NCBI RefSeq assembly: GCF_021049265.1
Contig: NZ_CP088018.1
Location: 2,356,001-2,420,000 of the forward strand
Direction of reading: 5' to 3'
Length of the DNA: 64,000 nucleotides
Source of the DNA: Ruania suaedae
Lineage (GTDB): Bacteria; Actinomycetota; Actinomycetes; Actinomycetales; Beutenbergiaceae
A program made the position numbers and the translations under genes. Of this stretch, positions 55,883 to 64,000 are shown piece after piece. The notes under the pieces were generated by a model, which saw only the letters and a list, made by a program, of their open reading frames with translations, did no database searches and was not told the origin of the DNA. Numbering within the stretch: the stretch's first letter is position 1; every line of letters begins with the position of its first letter.

Positions 55883-56532
55883 GTCAGCGGATCGAGGACG
55901 TCGAGGAAGCACTGATCGACACGGCCCACGGGATCGCCCGGGTGCACCACCACCCGGCCGCGAGCCCGTGGGCCGCTCTCGTGCTCGGGCACGGCGCCGG
56001 GGGTGGGGTGGGCGCGGCGGACCTGCAGGCCGCGACCTCGGCAGCGCTGACCGCCGGCGTCAGCGTGGCGCTGTGCGAGCAGCCCTACCGGGTCGCGGGG
56101 CGGCGTGCGCCGGCCCCCGCGGCCCAGCTCGACGCAGCCTTCGGGCAGGTCGTCGCCGAGGCCCGGCGCCGCTGGTGGCCGGAGCTCCCGGTGCTGACCG
56201 GGGGTCGCTCCTCCGGCGCGCGGGTGGCCTGCCGCACCGCCGACGACGCCGGAGCCTCCGGGGTCATCTGCCTCGCCTTTCCGCTCCATCCCCCGGGCAA
56301 GGCCGGTGACCCGTCGAAGTCACGGCTTCCCGAGCTCGACGGCGCGGATGTGCCGGTGCTGGTGATCCAGGGTGAGAGCGACCCGTTCGGCATGCCGCCC
56401 GAGGCGCCGGGGAGGACGCTGGTACGCCTGCGGGGGAACCACTCACTGACGAGCGACCTCCCCGGGGTGCGGGACGCCGTCGGGGCGTGGCTCGCGGAGC
56501 GCAAAGTGGCCCTCAGGCGCGGCGGACGCTGA
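55879..56532 (+). CDS. Alpha/beta hydrolase family protein (dienelactone hydrolase-like)
   Basis: A 217-residue protein from the GTG at 55879. PWAALVLGHGAGGGVGAADL is the HGAGG oxyanion loop. VLTGGRSSGARVACRTADDA holds the nucleophile Ser in GRSSGAR. VLVIQGESDPFG gives the Asp and LRGNHSLTSDLPG the His. It belongs to the KANL3/TEX30-like alpha/beta-hydrolase group. Overlaps DUF4097 by 20 bases at the 3' end. Confidence 0.87.
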   Translation: MSQRIEDVEEALIDTAHGIARVHHHPAASPWAALVLGHGAGGGVGAADLQAATSAALTAGVSVALCEQPYRVAGRRAPAPAAQLDAAFGQVVAEARRRWWPELPVLTGGRSSGARVACRTADDAGASGVICLAFPLHPPGKAGDPSKSRLPELDGADVPVLVIQGESDPFGMPPEAPGRTLVRLRGNHSLTSDLPGVRDAVGAWLAERKVALRRGGR

Positions 56533-57292
56533 CCTTCCCGCTCACCGAGCGCAGCCGCAGCGCGACCGTCTCGGCGCCCTCCTCGGGGGCGTCGCCGGGT
56601 TCGAGCTCACTGCGCACCGTGCCCGAGACCGTGGAGCAGTCCAGCATGGCCGCCGTGCCACGGGCGACACCGACGGCGATATCACCGGAGGCGGTCTTGG
56701 CCGTGATCTCCCCGTGCGCCACGTGGCGCACGAGGTGGTTACCCGAGCCGCTCTTGAGAGCGGCCCACTCCCCGAGCGTGCCGACGATGACGTCACCGGA
56801 TCCGGAGGAGGCCTCGATCGTGCGGACTGCCTCGGCGGTGATCCTGCCCGAGCCGGTCCGCAGCCGGGCCTCGTCCGCCTCGGTGAGCGTGATGGCCCCG
56901 GAGCCGGTGGTCGCCCGCACGCTGGCGGCGGTTCCCACCGCGACGTCACCGGAGCCACAGGTGGCCTCGACGGCCCCCAAGTCACCGGTGGTGCGGATGC
57001 TGCCTGAACCGGTCTCCAGCACGGCGTCGGTCCGGGCCGGGATCGTCACCGCAACGCCCATCTTCGCTCCGCCGAAGGAGGTGAAGAAGCCGGTCCGGGC
57101 GAGGGGCGCCTCGATCTCGAGCCGGCCGTCGACGAGCTCCACCCGGACGCGGGCGGCGAGATCGGGGTTGCCGGTGAACGTCACGGTCGCGGCGTCGGTC
57201 TCGGTCACCGTCACGCTGATGTCGCTGGAACGCATGCGCACCAGCAGCCGGATCGGGCCGTCGACGGGGAAGGTGCGCTCGCGCGAGGTCAT
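56513..57292 (-). CDS. DUF4097 beta-solenoid protein
   Basis: A 259-residue protein of repeated short beta strands with G-S-G turns: LETGSGSIRTTGDLGAVEAT, CGSGDVAVGTAASVRATTGS, LRTGSGRITAEAVRTIEASS, GSGDVIVGTLGEWAALKSGS. This is the DUF4097 adhesin-like family. No signal peptide, so its location is uncertain. It is the third gene after the RHH regulator and the 51-residue ORF. Confidence 0.88.
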   Translation of the reverse strand: MTSRERTFPVDGPIRLLVRMRSSDISVTVTETDAATVTFTGNPDLAARVRVELVDGRLEIEAPLARTGFFTSFGGAKMGVAVTIPARTDAVLETGSGSIRTTGDLGAVEATCGSGDVAVGTAASVRATTGSGAITLTEADEARLRTGSGRITAEAVRTIEASSGSGDVIVGTLGEWAALKSGSGNHLVRHVAHGEITAKTASGDIAVGVARGTAAMLDCSTVSGTVRSELEPGDAPEEGAETVALRLRSVSGKVSVRRA

Positions 57293-57293
57293 C

Positions 57294-57449
57294 TCAGAGT
57301 CCTTCCGGGCGCGGGCGGCGCGGCGGGTCGTAGGCGGTGACGTTCTCGTCCGCGGCTCCCCGGCGGCGAGCGAGATGGCGGTGCGGGCGATCGAGCGGCC
57401 CGCCCATGCGGCGGGCGGCGATGGCGTCGAACACGTCGTCGTGGAACAT
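57294..57449 (-). CDS. Small hypothetical protein (51 residues)
   Basis: The frame MFHDDVFDAIAARRMGGPLD continues for 51 residues to a Pro/Arg-rich end. It has ribosome site GGAGA six bases before the ATG, starts 11 bases after the RHH gene and stops one base before the DUF4097 gene. Tight spacing and a good ribosome site argue that it is a real gene too short for usual calling. No family recognised. Confidence 0.72.
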   Translation of the reverse strand: MFHDDVFDAIAARRMGGPLDRPHRHLARRRGAADENVTAYDPPRRPRPEGL

Positions 57450-57460
57450 GGGGTCTCCGT

Positions 57461-57946
57461 TCAACGGACCCAGCCGGTCATACGCCGGCCGGGGAAGCGG
57501 GCAGTGGTGTCGGTGGCGGGACCGGTCAGGGCGTGCTGGACGGCGCGCACCAACCAGGAGTTGACGCTGACGCCGTCGCGGGAGGCGGCTGCGTCGACGC
57601 GGGACTTCAGCGAGTCGGGAACCCGTAGCGTGATGCGGGTGGTGGAGCCGTCATCCTCCGGCGGGTCGGGAGGGGTGGGCGGGGCCGGCGGCGGCTCGGC
57701 CGAGGGTTGCTGCTCGACCACGATCTCCGGGCCACCGCCACGAAGCCGGACGTCCACGACGACGCCATCCAGACGCAGCGTGACGTCAGCCGCGACGTCG
57801 GAGGCCAGCTCCATGAGGGTCAGGCGAAGGGCCGGCTCCAGCGTCTGCGCGAGCCGCTCCGACGCCTCGCGCACCTCCGGGGCGGACGACTGCGCAGCAT
57901 TGTCGAGCGCCTGCTGCAGCGAAGCCAGATAGCCGTTGAGTTCCAT
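57461..57946 (-). CDS. Ribbon-helix-helix DNA-binding protein (HicB/Arc-like)
   Basis: A 161-residue protein. The C-terminal TTRITLRVPDSLKSRVDAAA with SRDGVSVNSWLVRAVQHAL is a ribbon-helix-helix domain (about residues 100-140). The N-terminal 75 residues form a helical/beta module of unknown role, and a Pro-rich linker (PPPAPPTPPDPPEDD) joins them. A perfect 7-2-7 inverted repeat lies just upstream, so it probably represses its own operon. No toxin gene is visible next to it. Confidence 0.85.
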   Translation of the reverse strand: MELNGYLASLQQALDNAAQSSAPEVREASERLAQTLEPALRLTLMELASDVAADVTLRLDGVVVDVRLRGGGPEIVVEQQPSAEPPPAPPTPPDPPEDDGSTTRITLRVPDSLKSRVDAAASRDGVSVNSWLVRAVQHALTGPATDTTARFPGRRMTGWVR

Positions 57947-57963
57947 GACGCCATGTTGGCATC

Positions 57964-57979
57964 ACTATGATGTCATAGT
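57964..57979. promoter_or_regulatory. Inverted repeat operator of the RHH operon
   Basis: ACTATGA and TCATAGT flank TG, 17 bases upstream of the RHH gene start at 57946. On the minus strand TTGACT (57984-57979) overlaps one arm and could be a -35. A TGACGTCA palindrome lies nearby at 57990-57997. Likely autoregulatory site. Confidence 0.7.
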
Positions 57980-57999
57980 CAAGGCGTACTGACGTCAAC

Positions 58000-58578
58000 T
58001 CAGCCGTCCTCCACGGGGAGCTCGATCTCGGCGCCTCGGGGGCCCTCGAGGAGGATCGAGTCCGGCACGTCCTGATCGGAGGTGCGCGTCTCGGTGAGAT
58101 CCTGCACGGCGATTTGGTCGGTCAGCACGTCGATCCCGGGCCACCGGTCCAGCTCGGAGAGGTCGTAGCCGAGGGGGACCACGTACATGGCGAATGCGTG
58201 CTCCTGGCCCCGCATCTGGAGCGTCGTCCCGCGGTCGGCGAAGGGTTCCGGCTCGCCGCACCAGCTTGACGACATCTTCGCCGGCGCCGAGGACAGCGTC
58301 ACGCACAGGCGGTCCTGCTTGCGATAGGAGTACGCCGTCAGCTCACCGGCGGATCCGACCTCGCGCACCGTGTCCGGCTCGGCACCTTCCACCGTCACAC
58401 GTAAACCATCGATCTCTGGCGGCTCCACCGTCGCACCGGCCGAGAAGTCCCAGACGCCATCCCATCCGGGGCTGGGATCGGTGCACCCGGCTAGTCCGAG
58501 TGCCACCGCCCCGAGAACGGCGGCCGGCACCAGAGCGCCCGTCCGTGACCTGCGGCGTCCGTGGCTCGTTCCCCTCAT
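58000..58578 (-). CDS. Putative lipoprotein
   Basis: A 192-residue protein from MRGTSHGRRRSRTGALVPAA. A basic N-terminus, hydrophobic VPAAVLGAVALGLAGC and the lipobox LAGC (Cys at about residue 34) indicate lipid anchoring. The mature part has two Cys (RLCVTL, SWCGEP) that may form a disulfide. No family recognised. The ATG overlaps the glycerate kinase stop (ATGA). Confidence 0.8.
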   Translation of the reverse strand: MRGTSHGRRRSRTGALVPAAVLGAVALGLAGCTDPSPGWDGVWDFSAGATVEPPEIDGLRVTVEGAEPDTVREVGSAGELTAYSYRKQDRLCVTLSSAPAKMSSSWCGEPEPFADRGTTLQMRGQEHAFAMYVVPLGYDLSELDRWPGIDVLTDQIAVQDLTETRTSDQDVPDSILLEGPRGAEIELPVEDG

Positions 58579-59705
58579 CCGCCCACCGTAGGAGCGAGGG
58601 CAAGGCCGACGGCGCGCTCGACCAGCTCCCCGGCATGCGCGAGGCAGCGCTGCACATCCGGTTCCAGATCCAGCAAGGCATGGACGGCATCGATACCGTG
58701 AGCCCGGGCCGTCCCCTCCTCGACCGTGCACCGGCCCACCACGGCCACCACCGGCACCCCCGCCGCCCGGGCTGCTGCGGCCACGCCCACCGGCGCCTTC
58801 CCGGCCAGGGACTGGGAGTCCATGCTCCCTTCCCCCGTGATCACCAGGTCCGCACCACGGAGCTGCTCGGCGAAGCCCACCATCTCGAGCACTGCCTCGA
58901 TGCCGGAGCGACGGGTGGCCCCGAGCAGGACCATCGCGCCATAACCCAGCCCGCCGGCGGCGCCTGCACCGCCGGCGCCCGCGATCTCCCGCGCCCGCGG
59001 AGCGCCGGTCTCCACCAGCACCTCCACCCAGCGCGTGAGCCCTGACTCCAGGTCAGCCACCGTGGCAGCATCGGCGCCCTTCTGCGGCCCGAACACCGCG
59101 GCCGCACCCTGCTCACCGAGCAACGGCGAGGTCACGTCAGCTGCGAGGACTACCCGCAGTCGGCTCACGCGCGGATCCAGTCCGCTCAGGTCCACCCGTG
59201 CCAGGTCCGCCAGGGCCGCGCCTCCCCGGGCGAGCAGTGCGCCCGAGCCATCCCGCAAGCCGACTCCCAACGCCCTCGCCAGGCCGGCTCCGCCGTCGGT
59301 GGTGGCACTTCCCCCGAGCCCGAGCAACACCTCGGTGGCACCGTGGTCCAGGGCGTGCCGGATGAGCTCGCCCACCCCCTCGGTACCGGCCGTGCGGGCA
59401 CTGCCGGCATCCGGCGGCACCTGGTCCAGGCCCGCAGCCGAGGCCATCTCCACGACGGCGTGACTCCCCCGGCGCGCATAGGTCGCCGCCACCGGAGCGC
59501 CCAGGGCGCCCGTCACCTTCACCTCGACGGGGGCGTAGCCCGCGGCGAGCGCCGCGGCCACGGTGCCTTCCCCGCCGTCCGCGATCGGTATCTGCACCAC
59601 CTCGGCGGCAGGGTCCACGCGGTGGATCCCGGCGGCCAGGTGACCGGCCACCTGCGCGGCGCTCAGCGACCCCTTGAAGGAGTCGGGCGCCAGCAGGATC
59701 CTCAC
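58575..59705 (-). CDS. glxK: Glycerate kinase
   Basis: A 376-residue protein from the GTG at 59705 that overlaps the GNAT stop. VRILLAPDSFKGSLSAAQVA and IPIADGGEGTVAAAL are the GlxK/GarK start. GLGGSATTDGGAGLARALGV and LVITGEGSMDSQSLAGKAPV are diagnostic. It phosphorylates glycerate into the lower glycolytic/serine route. Confidence 0.94.
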   Translation of the reverse strand: MRILLAPDSFKGSLSAAQVAGHLAAGIHRVDPAAEVVQIPIADGGEGTVAAALAAGYAPVEVKVTGALGAPVAATYARRGSHAVVEMASAAGLDQVPPDAGSARTAGTEGVGELIRHALDHGATEVLLGLGGSATTDGGAGLARALGVGLRDGSGALLARGGAALADLARVDLSGLDPRVSRLRVVLAADVTSPLLGEQGAAAVFGPQKGADAATVADLESGLTRWVEVLVETGAPRAREIAGAGGAGAAGGLGYGAMVLLGATRRSGIEAVLEMVGFAEQLRGADLVITGEGSMDSQSLAGKAPVGVAAAARAAGVPVVAVVGRCTVEEGTARAHGIDAVHALLDLEPDVQRCLAHAGELVERAVGLALAPTVGG

Positions 59706-60271
59706 GCCCAGGTCGCCTTGGCGCGGGGGTACTCGTCCTCCAGCATGCTCATGACCAGTGCGTCCGCGAACCGCTCGCCGTCGGCGAGCACCTCCCGCCG
59801 GCGACCTTCGGGGACGAACCCGAGACTCTGGTAGAGCGCGGCAGCGCGGGGGTTGATGCTCAGCACCTCCAGCCCGACCCGGTGCAGCCCCAGCCCCGGA
59901 TCCGTCCCGAACGCGAAGTCGAGCACCAGCATGATCGCCTCGCGCCCGTACCCGCGGCCGCGGTGGCCGGGCAGGGTGAGCGAGCGGACCTCGGCGTGGC
60001 GGGCCACCGGATCGACATGTTCGAGGCTGATGCGGCCCAGCATCTGCTCGCCGTCGACGGTCGTGGCCCAGTCGAACCGGCCCTCCCGCTCGGCGGCGCC
60101 GGCGGCCCACCGGGAGACCTCGTCCCGGCTGAACTCCCGCGTGAGACCGGCCATCCGACGCCCCTCGGGGTCGGTCAGCCCGTCGTGGAGCGGGTCGGCG
60201 TCCTCGGCACGGATCGCCCGCAGCGTGACCATCTCCCCGGTCAGTACCGGCGGGGTCCAGCTCACGTCCAT
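59702..60271 (-). CDS. GNAT family N-acetyltransferase
   Basis: A 189-residue protein. LTGEMVTLRAIRAEDADPLH, VRSLTLPGHRGRGYGREAIM (acetyl-CoA loop) and LEVLSINPRAAALYQSLGFV with PEGRRRE identify a RimJ/RimL-like GNAT. The acceptor is unknown. Coupled to glycerate kinase by GTGA. Confidence 0.92.
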   Translation of the reverse strand: MDVSWTPPVLTGEMVTLRAIRAEDADPLHDGLTDPEGRRMAGLTREFSRDEVSRWAAGAAEREGRFDWATTVDGEQMLGRISLEHVDPVARHAEVRSLTLPGHRGRGYGREAIMLVLDFAFGTDPGLGLHRVGLEVLSINPRAAALYQSLGFVPEGRRREVLADGERFADALVMSMLEDEYPRAKATWA

Positions 60272-60291
60272 GCCGTGCCCTTCCTCGCCCC

Positions 60292-61782
60292 TCAGGAGAG
60301 GCGCTCCTGCACCAGCTCCCGTACCCGGCCGGCGTCGGCCTGCCCGCGGGTGGCCTTCATGACCGCGCCGATGATGACACCCATCGGGCCCAGGTTGCCG
60401 GAGCGGATCTTCTCGGCGATGTCGGGCTGATCGGCGAGGGTGGCGTCGATGGCCTCCAGCAGCGGGCCGTCGTCGGAGACCACCTCCAGGCCGCGAGCGG
60501 CGACGACCTCCTCCGGTGTCCCCTCACCGGCGAGCACTCCTTCGAGCACCTGCCGGGCGAGCTTGTCGTTGACCCGGCCGGAGTCGACCAGTGCCTGCAG
60601 CTCGGCGACCGATTGCGGGGTGACCGCGAGGTCGGCGAGCTCGACCCCGCCGGTCTTGGCGATGCGGGAGAGCTCACCCATCCACCACTTGCGGGCGGCG
60701 GCGGGAGCGGCGCCCGCGGCCACGGTGGCTTCGATCAGGTCGAGCGCGCCCGCGTTGACCACGTCGCGCATCTCCTCCTCGGCGAAGCCCCACTCGGTCA
60801 CCAGCCGCCGACGGCGCAGGGCCGGCAGCTCCGGCAGGCTCGCCCGGATCTCCTCCACCCATTCCCGCGAGGGTGCCAGCGGCACGAGATCGGGCTCGGG
60901 GAAGTAGCGGTAGTCGTCCGCGTCGGACTTGATGCGTCCCGCGGAGGTGCTGCCGTCGGTCTCATGGAAGTGGCGGGTCTCCTGCACGACCGTGCCACCG
61001 GCGTCCAGGACGGCGGCCTGCCGGGAGACCTCGTAGCGCACCGCGCGTTCGATGGAGCGGAAGGAGTTGACATTCTTGGTCTCGGTGCGGGTCCCGAGCG
61101 GCGAGTCCGGGCTCGGACGCAGGGAGAGGTTCACGTCCGCACGGACGTTGCCGCGCTCCATCCGGGCCTCGGAGACGCCGAGGGTGCGGAAGATGTCCCG
61201 GAGCGCCGAGACGTAGGCGCGGGCCACCTCCGGAGCGCGAGCGCCGGCCCCGGTGATCGGCTTGGTGACGATCTCCACCAGCGGGATCCCGGCCCGGTTG
61301 TAGTCCACCAGGGAGTATTCGGCCCCCTGCAGCCGCCCGGTGGCACCGATGTGGGTGTTCTTGCCGGCGTCCTCCTCCATGTGGGCGCGCTCGATCTCCA
61401 CCCGGAAGATCTCCCCGTCCTCGAGCTCGACGTCGAGATAGCCCTCGAAGGCGATCGGCTCGTCGTACTGGGAGGTCTGGAAGTTCTTCGGCACGTCGGG
61501 GTAGAAGTAGTTCTTCCGGGCGAACCGGCAGTACTCGGCGATCTGGCAGTTCAGCGCCAGGCCGATCCGAATCGCGTACTCCACGGCCGTGCCGTTGACC
61601 ACCGGCAGGGCGCCGGGCAGCCCCAGGGAGACCGGGGTCACGGCGCTGTTCGGCTGGGCGCCGAAGTGGGCCGGGGCGTCGTCGAACATCTTCGTGGCGG
61701 TGCCCAGCTCGACGTGCACCTCGATGCCGAGGACGGGGTCGAAGCGGGCGATCGCGTCGTCGTAGTCGACCAGCGTGGTCAT
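60292..61782 (-). CDS. gatB: Aspartyl/glutamyl-tRNA amidotransferase subunit B
   Basis: A 496-residue protein. [20 protein letters not shown] and [40 protein letters not shown] and the C-terminal Yqey-type tail (ISRIAKTG...LARQVLEG) are GatB hallmarks. It activates mischarged Glu-tRNA-Gln or Asp-tRNA-Asn for amidation. The ATG overlaps the gatA stop. Confidence 0.97.
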   Translation of the reverse strand: MTTLVDYDDAIARFDPVLGIEVHVELGTATKMFDDAPAHFGAQPNSAVTPVSLGLPGALPVVNGTAVEYAIRIGLALNCQIAEYCRFARKNYFYPDVPKNFQTSQYDEPIAFEGYLDVELEDGEIFRVEIERAHMEEDAGKNTHIGATGRLQGAEYSLVDYNRAGIPLVEIVTKPITGAGARAPEVARAYVSALRDIFRTLGVSEARMERGNVRADVNLSLRPSPDSPLGTRTETKNVNSFRSIERAVRYEVSRQAAVLDAGGTVVQETRHFHETDGSTSAGRIKSDADDYRYFPEPDLVPLAPSREWVEEIRASLPELPALRRRRLVTEWGFAEEEMRDVVNAGALDLIEATVAAGAAPAAARKWWMGELSRIAKTGGVELADLAVTPQSVAELQALVDSGRVNDKLARQVLEGVLAGEGTPEEVVAARGLEVVSDDGPLLEAIDATLADQPDIAEKIRSGNLGPMGVIIGAVMKATRGQADAGRVRELVQERLS

Positions 61783-63311
61783 CGGGTCACCTCTGCGGTC
61801 GTGGCGGGAGTGAGATCCGGTGCGTGCGCGAGCACGGGTGCACCGGACCCGGCGAGCAGACGCGTCTCGAGGGCGGCCCCGACCCGGTAGAGCCGGGCGT
61901 CCTCGCGCGCGGGTGCCAGGATCTGGAAGCCCACCGGGAGGCCATCGTCGGAGAGCCCGCTCGGCAACGACAGGCCAGGGATACCGGCGAGGTTGGCGGG
62001 GATGGTGGCGACGTCGTTGAGGTACATCGCCATCGGGTCGTCCACCTTCTCCCCGAACCGGAACGCCGTGGTCGGAGCGGTCGGGGAGACCAGCACGTCG
62101 GCGGTCTCGAAGGCGGCCGCGAAGTCACGCTGGATGAGGGTGCGGACCTTCTGCGCCGAGCCGTAGTAGGCGTCGTAGTAGCCGGCCGAGAGGGCGTAGG
62201 TGCCCAGGATGATGCGGCGCTTGACCTCGGCGCCGAAGCCCGCGCCGCGGGTGGCGGCCATGACGCGCTCGGCGGTCACCGGCCCCTCGTCCGGCAGCAC
62301 CCGCAGGCCGAACCGCATCCCGTCGAACTTGGCCAGGTTGCTCGAGGCCTCCGAGGGCAGGATCAGGTAGTAGGCCGCCAGCGCAGCGGAGAAACTGGGG
62401 CAGGAGACCTCCACCACCTCGGCGCCGGCCTGCCGCAGCTGGTCCAGGCTCGCCTCGAAGCTGGCGCGCACGCCGGGCTGGTAGCCCTCGCCCCCGAGCT
62501 CGCGCACCACGCCCACGCGCACCCCCGTCAGGTCACCGGCGGCGCCGGCGCGGGCGGCGTCGGCGTAGTTGGGCGCCGGCTCGGGCAGCGAGGTGGAGTC
62601 GCGCGGGTCGTGCCCGCCGATGACGTCGTGCAGCAGCGCGGAGTCGAGCACGGTCCGCGAGCACGGTCCGGCCTGGTCGAGGCTGGAGGCGAGGGCGATC
62701 AGGCCGTAGCGCGAGACCGAGCCGTAGGTGGGCTTGACGCCCACGGTGCCGGTGACGGCGGCGGGCTGACGGATCGAGCCGCCGGTGTCGGTCCCGATCG
62801 CCAGTGGCGCTTCGTAGGCGGCCACCGCGGCTGCGGAGCCTCCGCCGGAGCCACCCGGGATGCGCTCGAGGTCCCACGGGTTGCGGGTGGGACCGTACGC
62901 CGAGTGCTCGGTGCTGGAGCCCATCGCGAACTCGTCCATGTTGGTCTTGCCCAGGATCGGCATCCCGGCCGCGCGCAGCTTCTCCACCAGGGTGGCGTCG
63001 TACGGCGGGATCCAGCCCTCGAGGATCTTCGATCCGGCGGTGGTCACCTGGTCCTTGGTGACCACGACGTCCTTGACGGCGATCGGCACGCCCGCGAGCT
63101 CGTGCAGGTCCTCGCCGGCGGCGCGGCGCGCGTCCACCTCCGCGGCGGTGGCGAGCGCCTCGGTGGCGTTGACGTGCAGAAAGGCGTGCACGGGGCCGTC
63201 GACGGCAGCGATGCGGTCCAGGTGCGCCTGGGTGGCCTCCACGCTGGTCACCTCGCCCGAGCGCAGGCGGGAGACGAGGTCGGCGGCGGTCAGGCGGGTC
63301 AGGTCCGTCAC
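61779..63311 (-). CDS. gatA: Aspartyl/glutamyl-tRNA amidotransferase subunit A
   Basis: A 510-residue amidase. [10 protein letters not shown] holds the catalytic Lys, and [20 protein letters not shown] with [20 protein letters not shown] the two serines of the triad. It hydrolyses glutamine to supply ammonia to GatB. Sits between gatC and gatB with four-base overlaps on both sides. Confidence 0.97.
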   Translation of the reverse strand: MTDLTRLTAADLVSRLRSGEVTSVEATQAHLDRIAAVDGPVHAFLHVNATEALATAAEVDARRAAGEDLHELAGVPIAVKDVVVTKDQVTTAGSKILEGWIPPYDATLVEKLRAAGMPILGKTNMDEFAMGSSTEHSAYGPTRNPWDLERIPGGSGGGSAAAVAAYEAPLAIGTDTGGSIRQPAAVTGTVGVKPTYGSVSRYGLIALASSLDQAGPCSRTVLDSALLHDVIGGHDPRDSTSLPEPAPNYADAARAGAAGDLTGVRVGVVRELGGEGYQPGVRASFEASLDQLRQAGAEVVEVSCPSFSAALAAYYLILPSEASSNLAKFDGMRFGLRVLPDEGPVTAERVMAATRGAGFGAEVKRRIILGTYALSAGYYDAYYGSAQKVRTLIQRDFAAAFETADVLVSPTAPTTAFRFGEKVDDPMAMYLNDVATIPANLAGIPGLSLPSGLSDDGLPVGFQILAPAREDARLYRVGAALETRLLAGSGAPVLAHAPDLTPATTAEVTR

Positions 63312-63607
63312 TGCTCCTCCCCCAGGATCTGCGGCACCGCGAACTGGTCGTCCTCGGCCTGTGGGGCCTGCGCCAGGATGTCCGCCAGCGGCAGGGTCTG
63401 ACCCACCACGTCCTCACGGAGCACGTTCGTCAGCGCGATGGGGTGACTCGTGGCGGGTACGTCGTCTCCGGCGGCCTGCGAGACGGTCGCCACGGACTGG
63501 ACGATCACGTCCAGGTCCCCGGCCAGCCGGTCGGTCTCCTCGGGCGTGAGGTCGATGCGGGCCAGAGCGGCCAGGCGCGCGACCTCGTCTGCGTTGATGG
63601 TGGACAT
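63308..63607 (-). CDS. gatC: Aspartyl/glutamyl-tRNA amidotransferase subunit C
   Basis: A 99-residue protein. [20 protein letters not shown] and [20 protein letters not shown] match GatC, the linker that stabilises GatA-GatB. First gene of gatC-gatA-gatB, divergent from the gene at 63646 with 38 bases between. Confidence 0.95.
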   Translation of the reverse strand: MSTINADEVARLAALARIDLTPEETDRLAGDLDVIVQSVATVSQAAGDDVPATSHPIALTNVLREDVVGQTLPLADILAQAPQAEDDQFAVPQILGEEQ

Positions 63608-63645
63608 GGCGGCGAGTCTACCGACGCCCCAGTACCGTGGATCCC

Positions 63646-64000
63646 ATGCCGGAGACCAAGGACTGGACGTGGGTGCTGGACCGGCGGTGCCCGCAGTGCG
63701 GGGCCGAGGCCGGGGCCCTCGAGCTCGCTCAGATCCCGGCCGCGGTGCGCACGCAGATCCAGGTCTGGCCGGTGGTGCTGCGCCGCGAGGACGTGGTGTC
63801 GCCGCCCGCGCCGGGTATGTGGTCCACGCTCGAGTACGCCGCCCACGTGCGCGATGTGCTGGAGGTCTTCGACGCCCGGCTCACCACCGTGCTCACCGAG
63901 GACGATCCGGTCTTCGAGGGCTTCGACCCCGATGCCGCCGCCCTCGAGGGCGGGTACCGCGAGCTCGACCCGCAGACGGTCGGAGCGCAGATCCTGGCTG
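63646..64000 (+). CDS. DinB-like protein, 5' part (cut by window edge)
   Basis: The frame from ATG 63646 reads MPETKDWTWVLDRRCPQCGA and continues open to the window end. WSTLEYAAHVRDVLEVFDAR with LTTVLTEDDP fits a DinB/maleylpyruvate isomerase-type four-helix protein with a metal-binding His. The RRCPQCGAEA start is a common actinobacterial variant. TACCGT lies 7 bases before the ATG with no clear ribosome site. Confidence 0.8.
   Translation, partial: MPETKDWTWVLDRRCPQCGAEAGALELAQIPAAVRTQIQVWPVVLRREDVVSPPAPGMWSTLEYAAHVRDVLEVFDARLTTVLTEDDPVFEGFDPDAAALEGGYRELDPQTVGAQILA

Noticed and set aside
56487-57932. 481-residue Ser/Arg-rich plus-strand frame
   Set aside because: It is the antisense of DUF4097, the small ORF and the RHH gene, all of which have recognisable features or ribosome sites.

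Overview
The window is chromosomal DNA from a high-GC actinobacterium. Supporting signs are pervasive GTG starts, 4-base ATGA/GTGA gene overlaps, GatCAB tRNA amidation, the coproporphyrin-dependent heme route (ChdC/HemQ plus a Cys-rich ferrochelatase), DUF222-HNH, DUF2510, DUF3516-helicase and PPOX/F420-like proteins. Gene content resembles Micrococcales of the Ruania/Georgenia/Beutenbergia type; that placement is inference from family composition, not from a marker gene. No phage, IS element, CRISPR array, rRNA or tRNA gene was seen. No gene-free stretch exceeds about 250 bases.

Layout. (1) 1-9.4 kb: the 5' part of gltX, then a sugar island on both strands: a Gfo/Idh-type oxidoreductase and a ThuA-like protein opposite a LacI repressor with an operator between them, a fumarylacetoacetase-family hydrolase, a second LacI repressor, and a GH27 and a GH51 glycosidase. 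This suggests use of galactose/arabinose-containing plant glycans; no transporter is present here. (2) 9.4-15.7 kb: membrane acyltransferase-like protein, NUDIX, an AHSA1/ArsR pair with two operator palindromes, a large membrane protein broken by two frameshifts, and an HTH regulator. (3) 15.7-28.7 kb: a near-complete C5 heme pathway, hemE-hemY-hemQ-hemH-hemC-hemD-hemB-hemL on the minus strand and hemA on the plus strand, separated by a DUF222-HNH gene and small enzymes. (4) 28.7-37.7 kb: serine hydrolase, glutamine amidotransferase, DUF3516 helicase, DUF2510 protein, YbaK, YccF, pentapeptide protein, YggS, thioredoxin and a lipoate ligase. (5) 37.7-55.2 kb: branched-chain amino acid biosynthesis on the minus strand (cimA, two ilvE, leuB, ilvC, ilvN, ilvB, two ilvD), interspersed with small genes. 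cimA and ilvB each have an attenuator leader: a short peptide rich in Ile/Leu or Val/Leu codons followed by an intrinsic terminator. (6) 55.2-64 kb: small membrane proteins and a hydrolase, an RHH regulator-small ORF-DUF4097 operon, a lipoprotein-glycerate kinase-GNAT run, gatC-gatA-gatB and the start of a DinB-like gene.

How it fits together: GltX charges tRNA-Glu, which feeds HemA/HemL and the rest of heme synthesis; GatCAB uses misacylated Glu/Asp-tRNA. CimA supplies 2-oxobutyrate through the leucine-type enzymes, and IlvBN, IlvC, IlvD and IlvE complete Ile/Val/Leu. Several genes lack a Shine-Dalgarno sequence but have a TAnnnT hexamer 6-7 bases before the start codon, which suggests leaderless transcripts.
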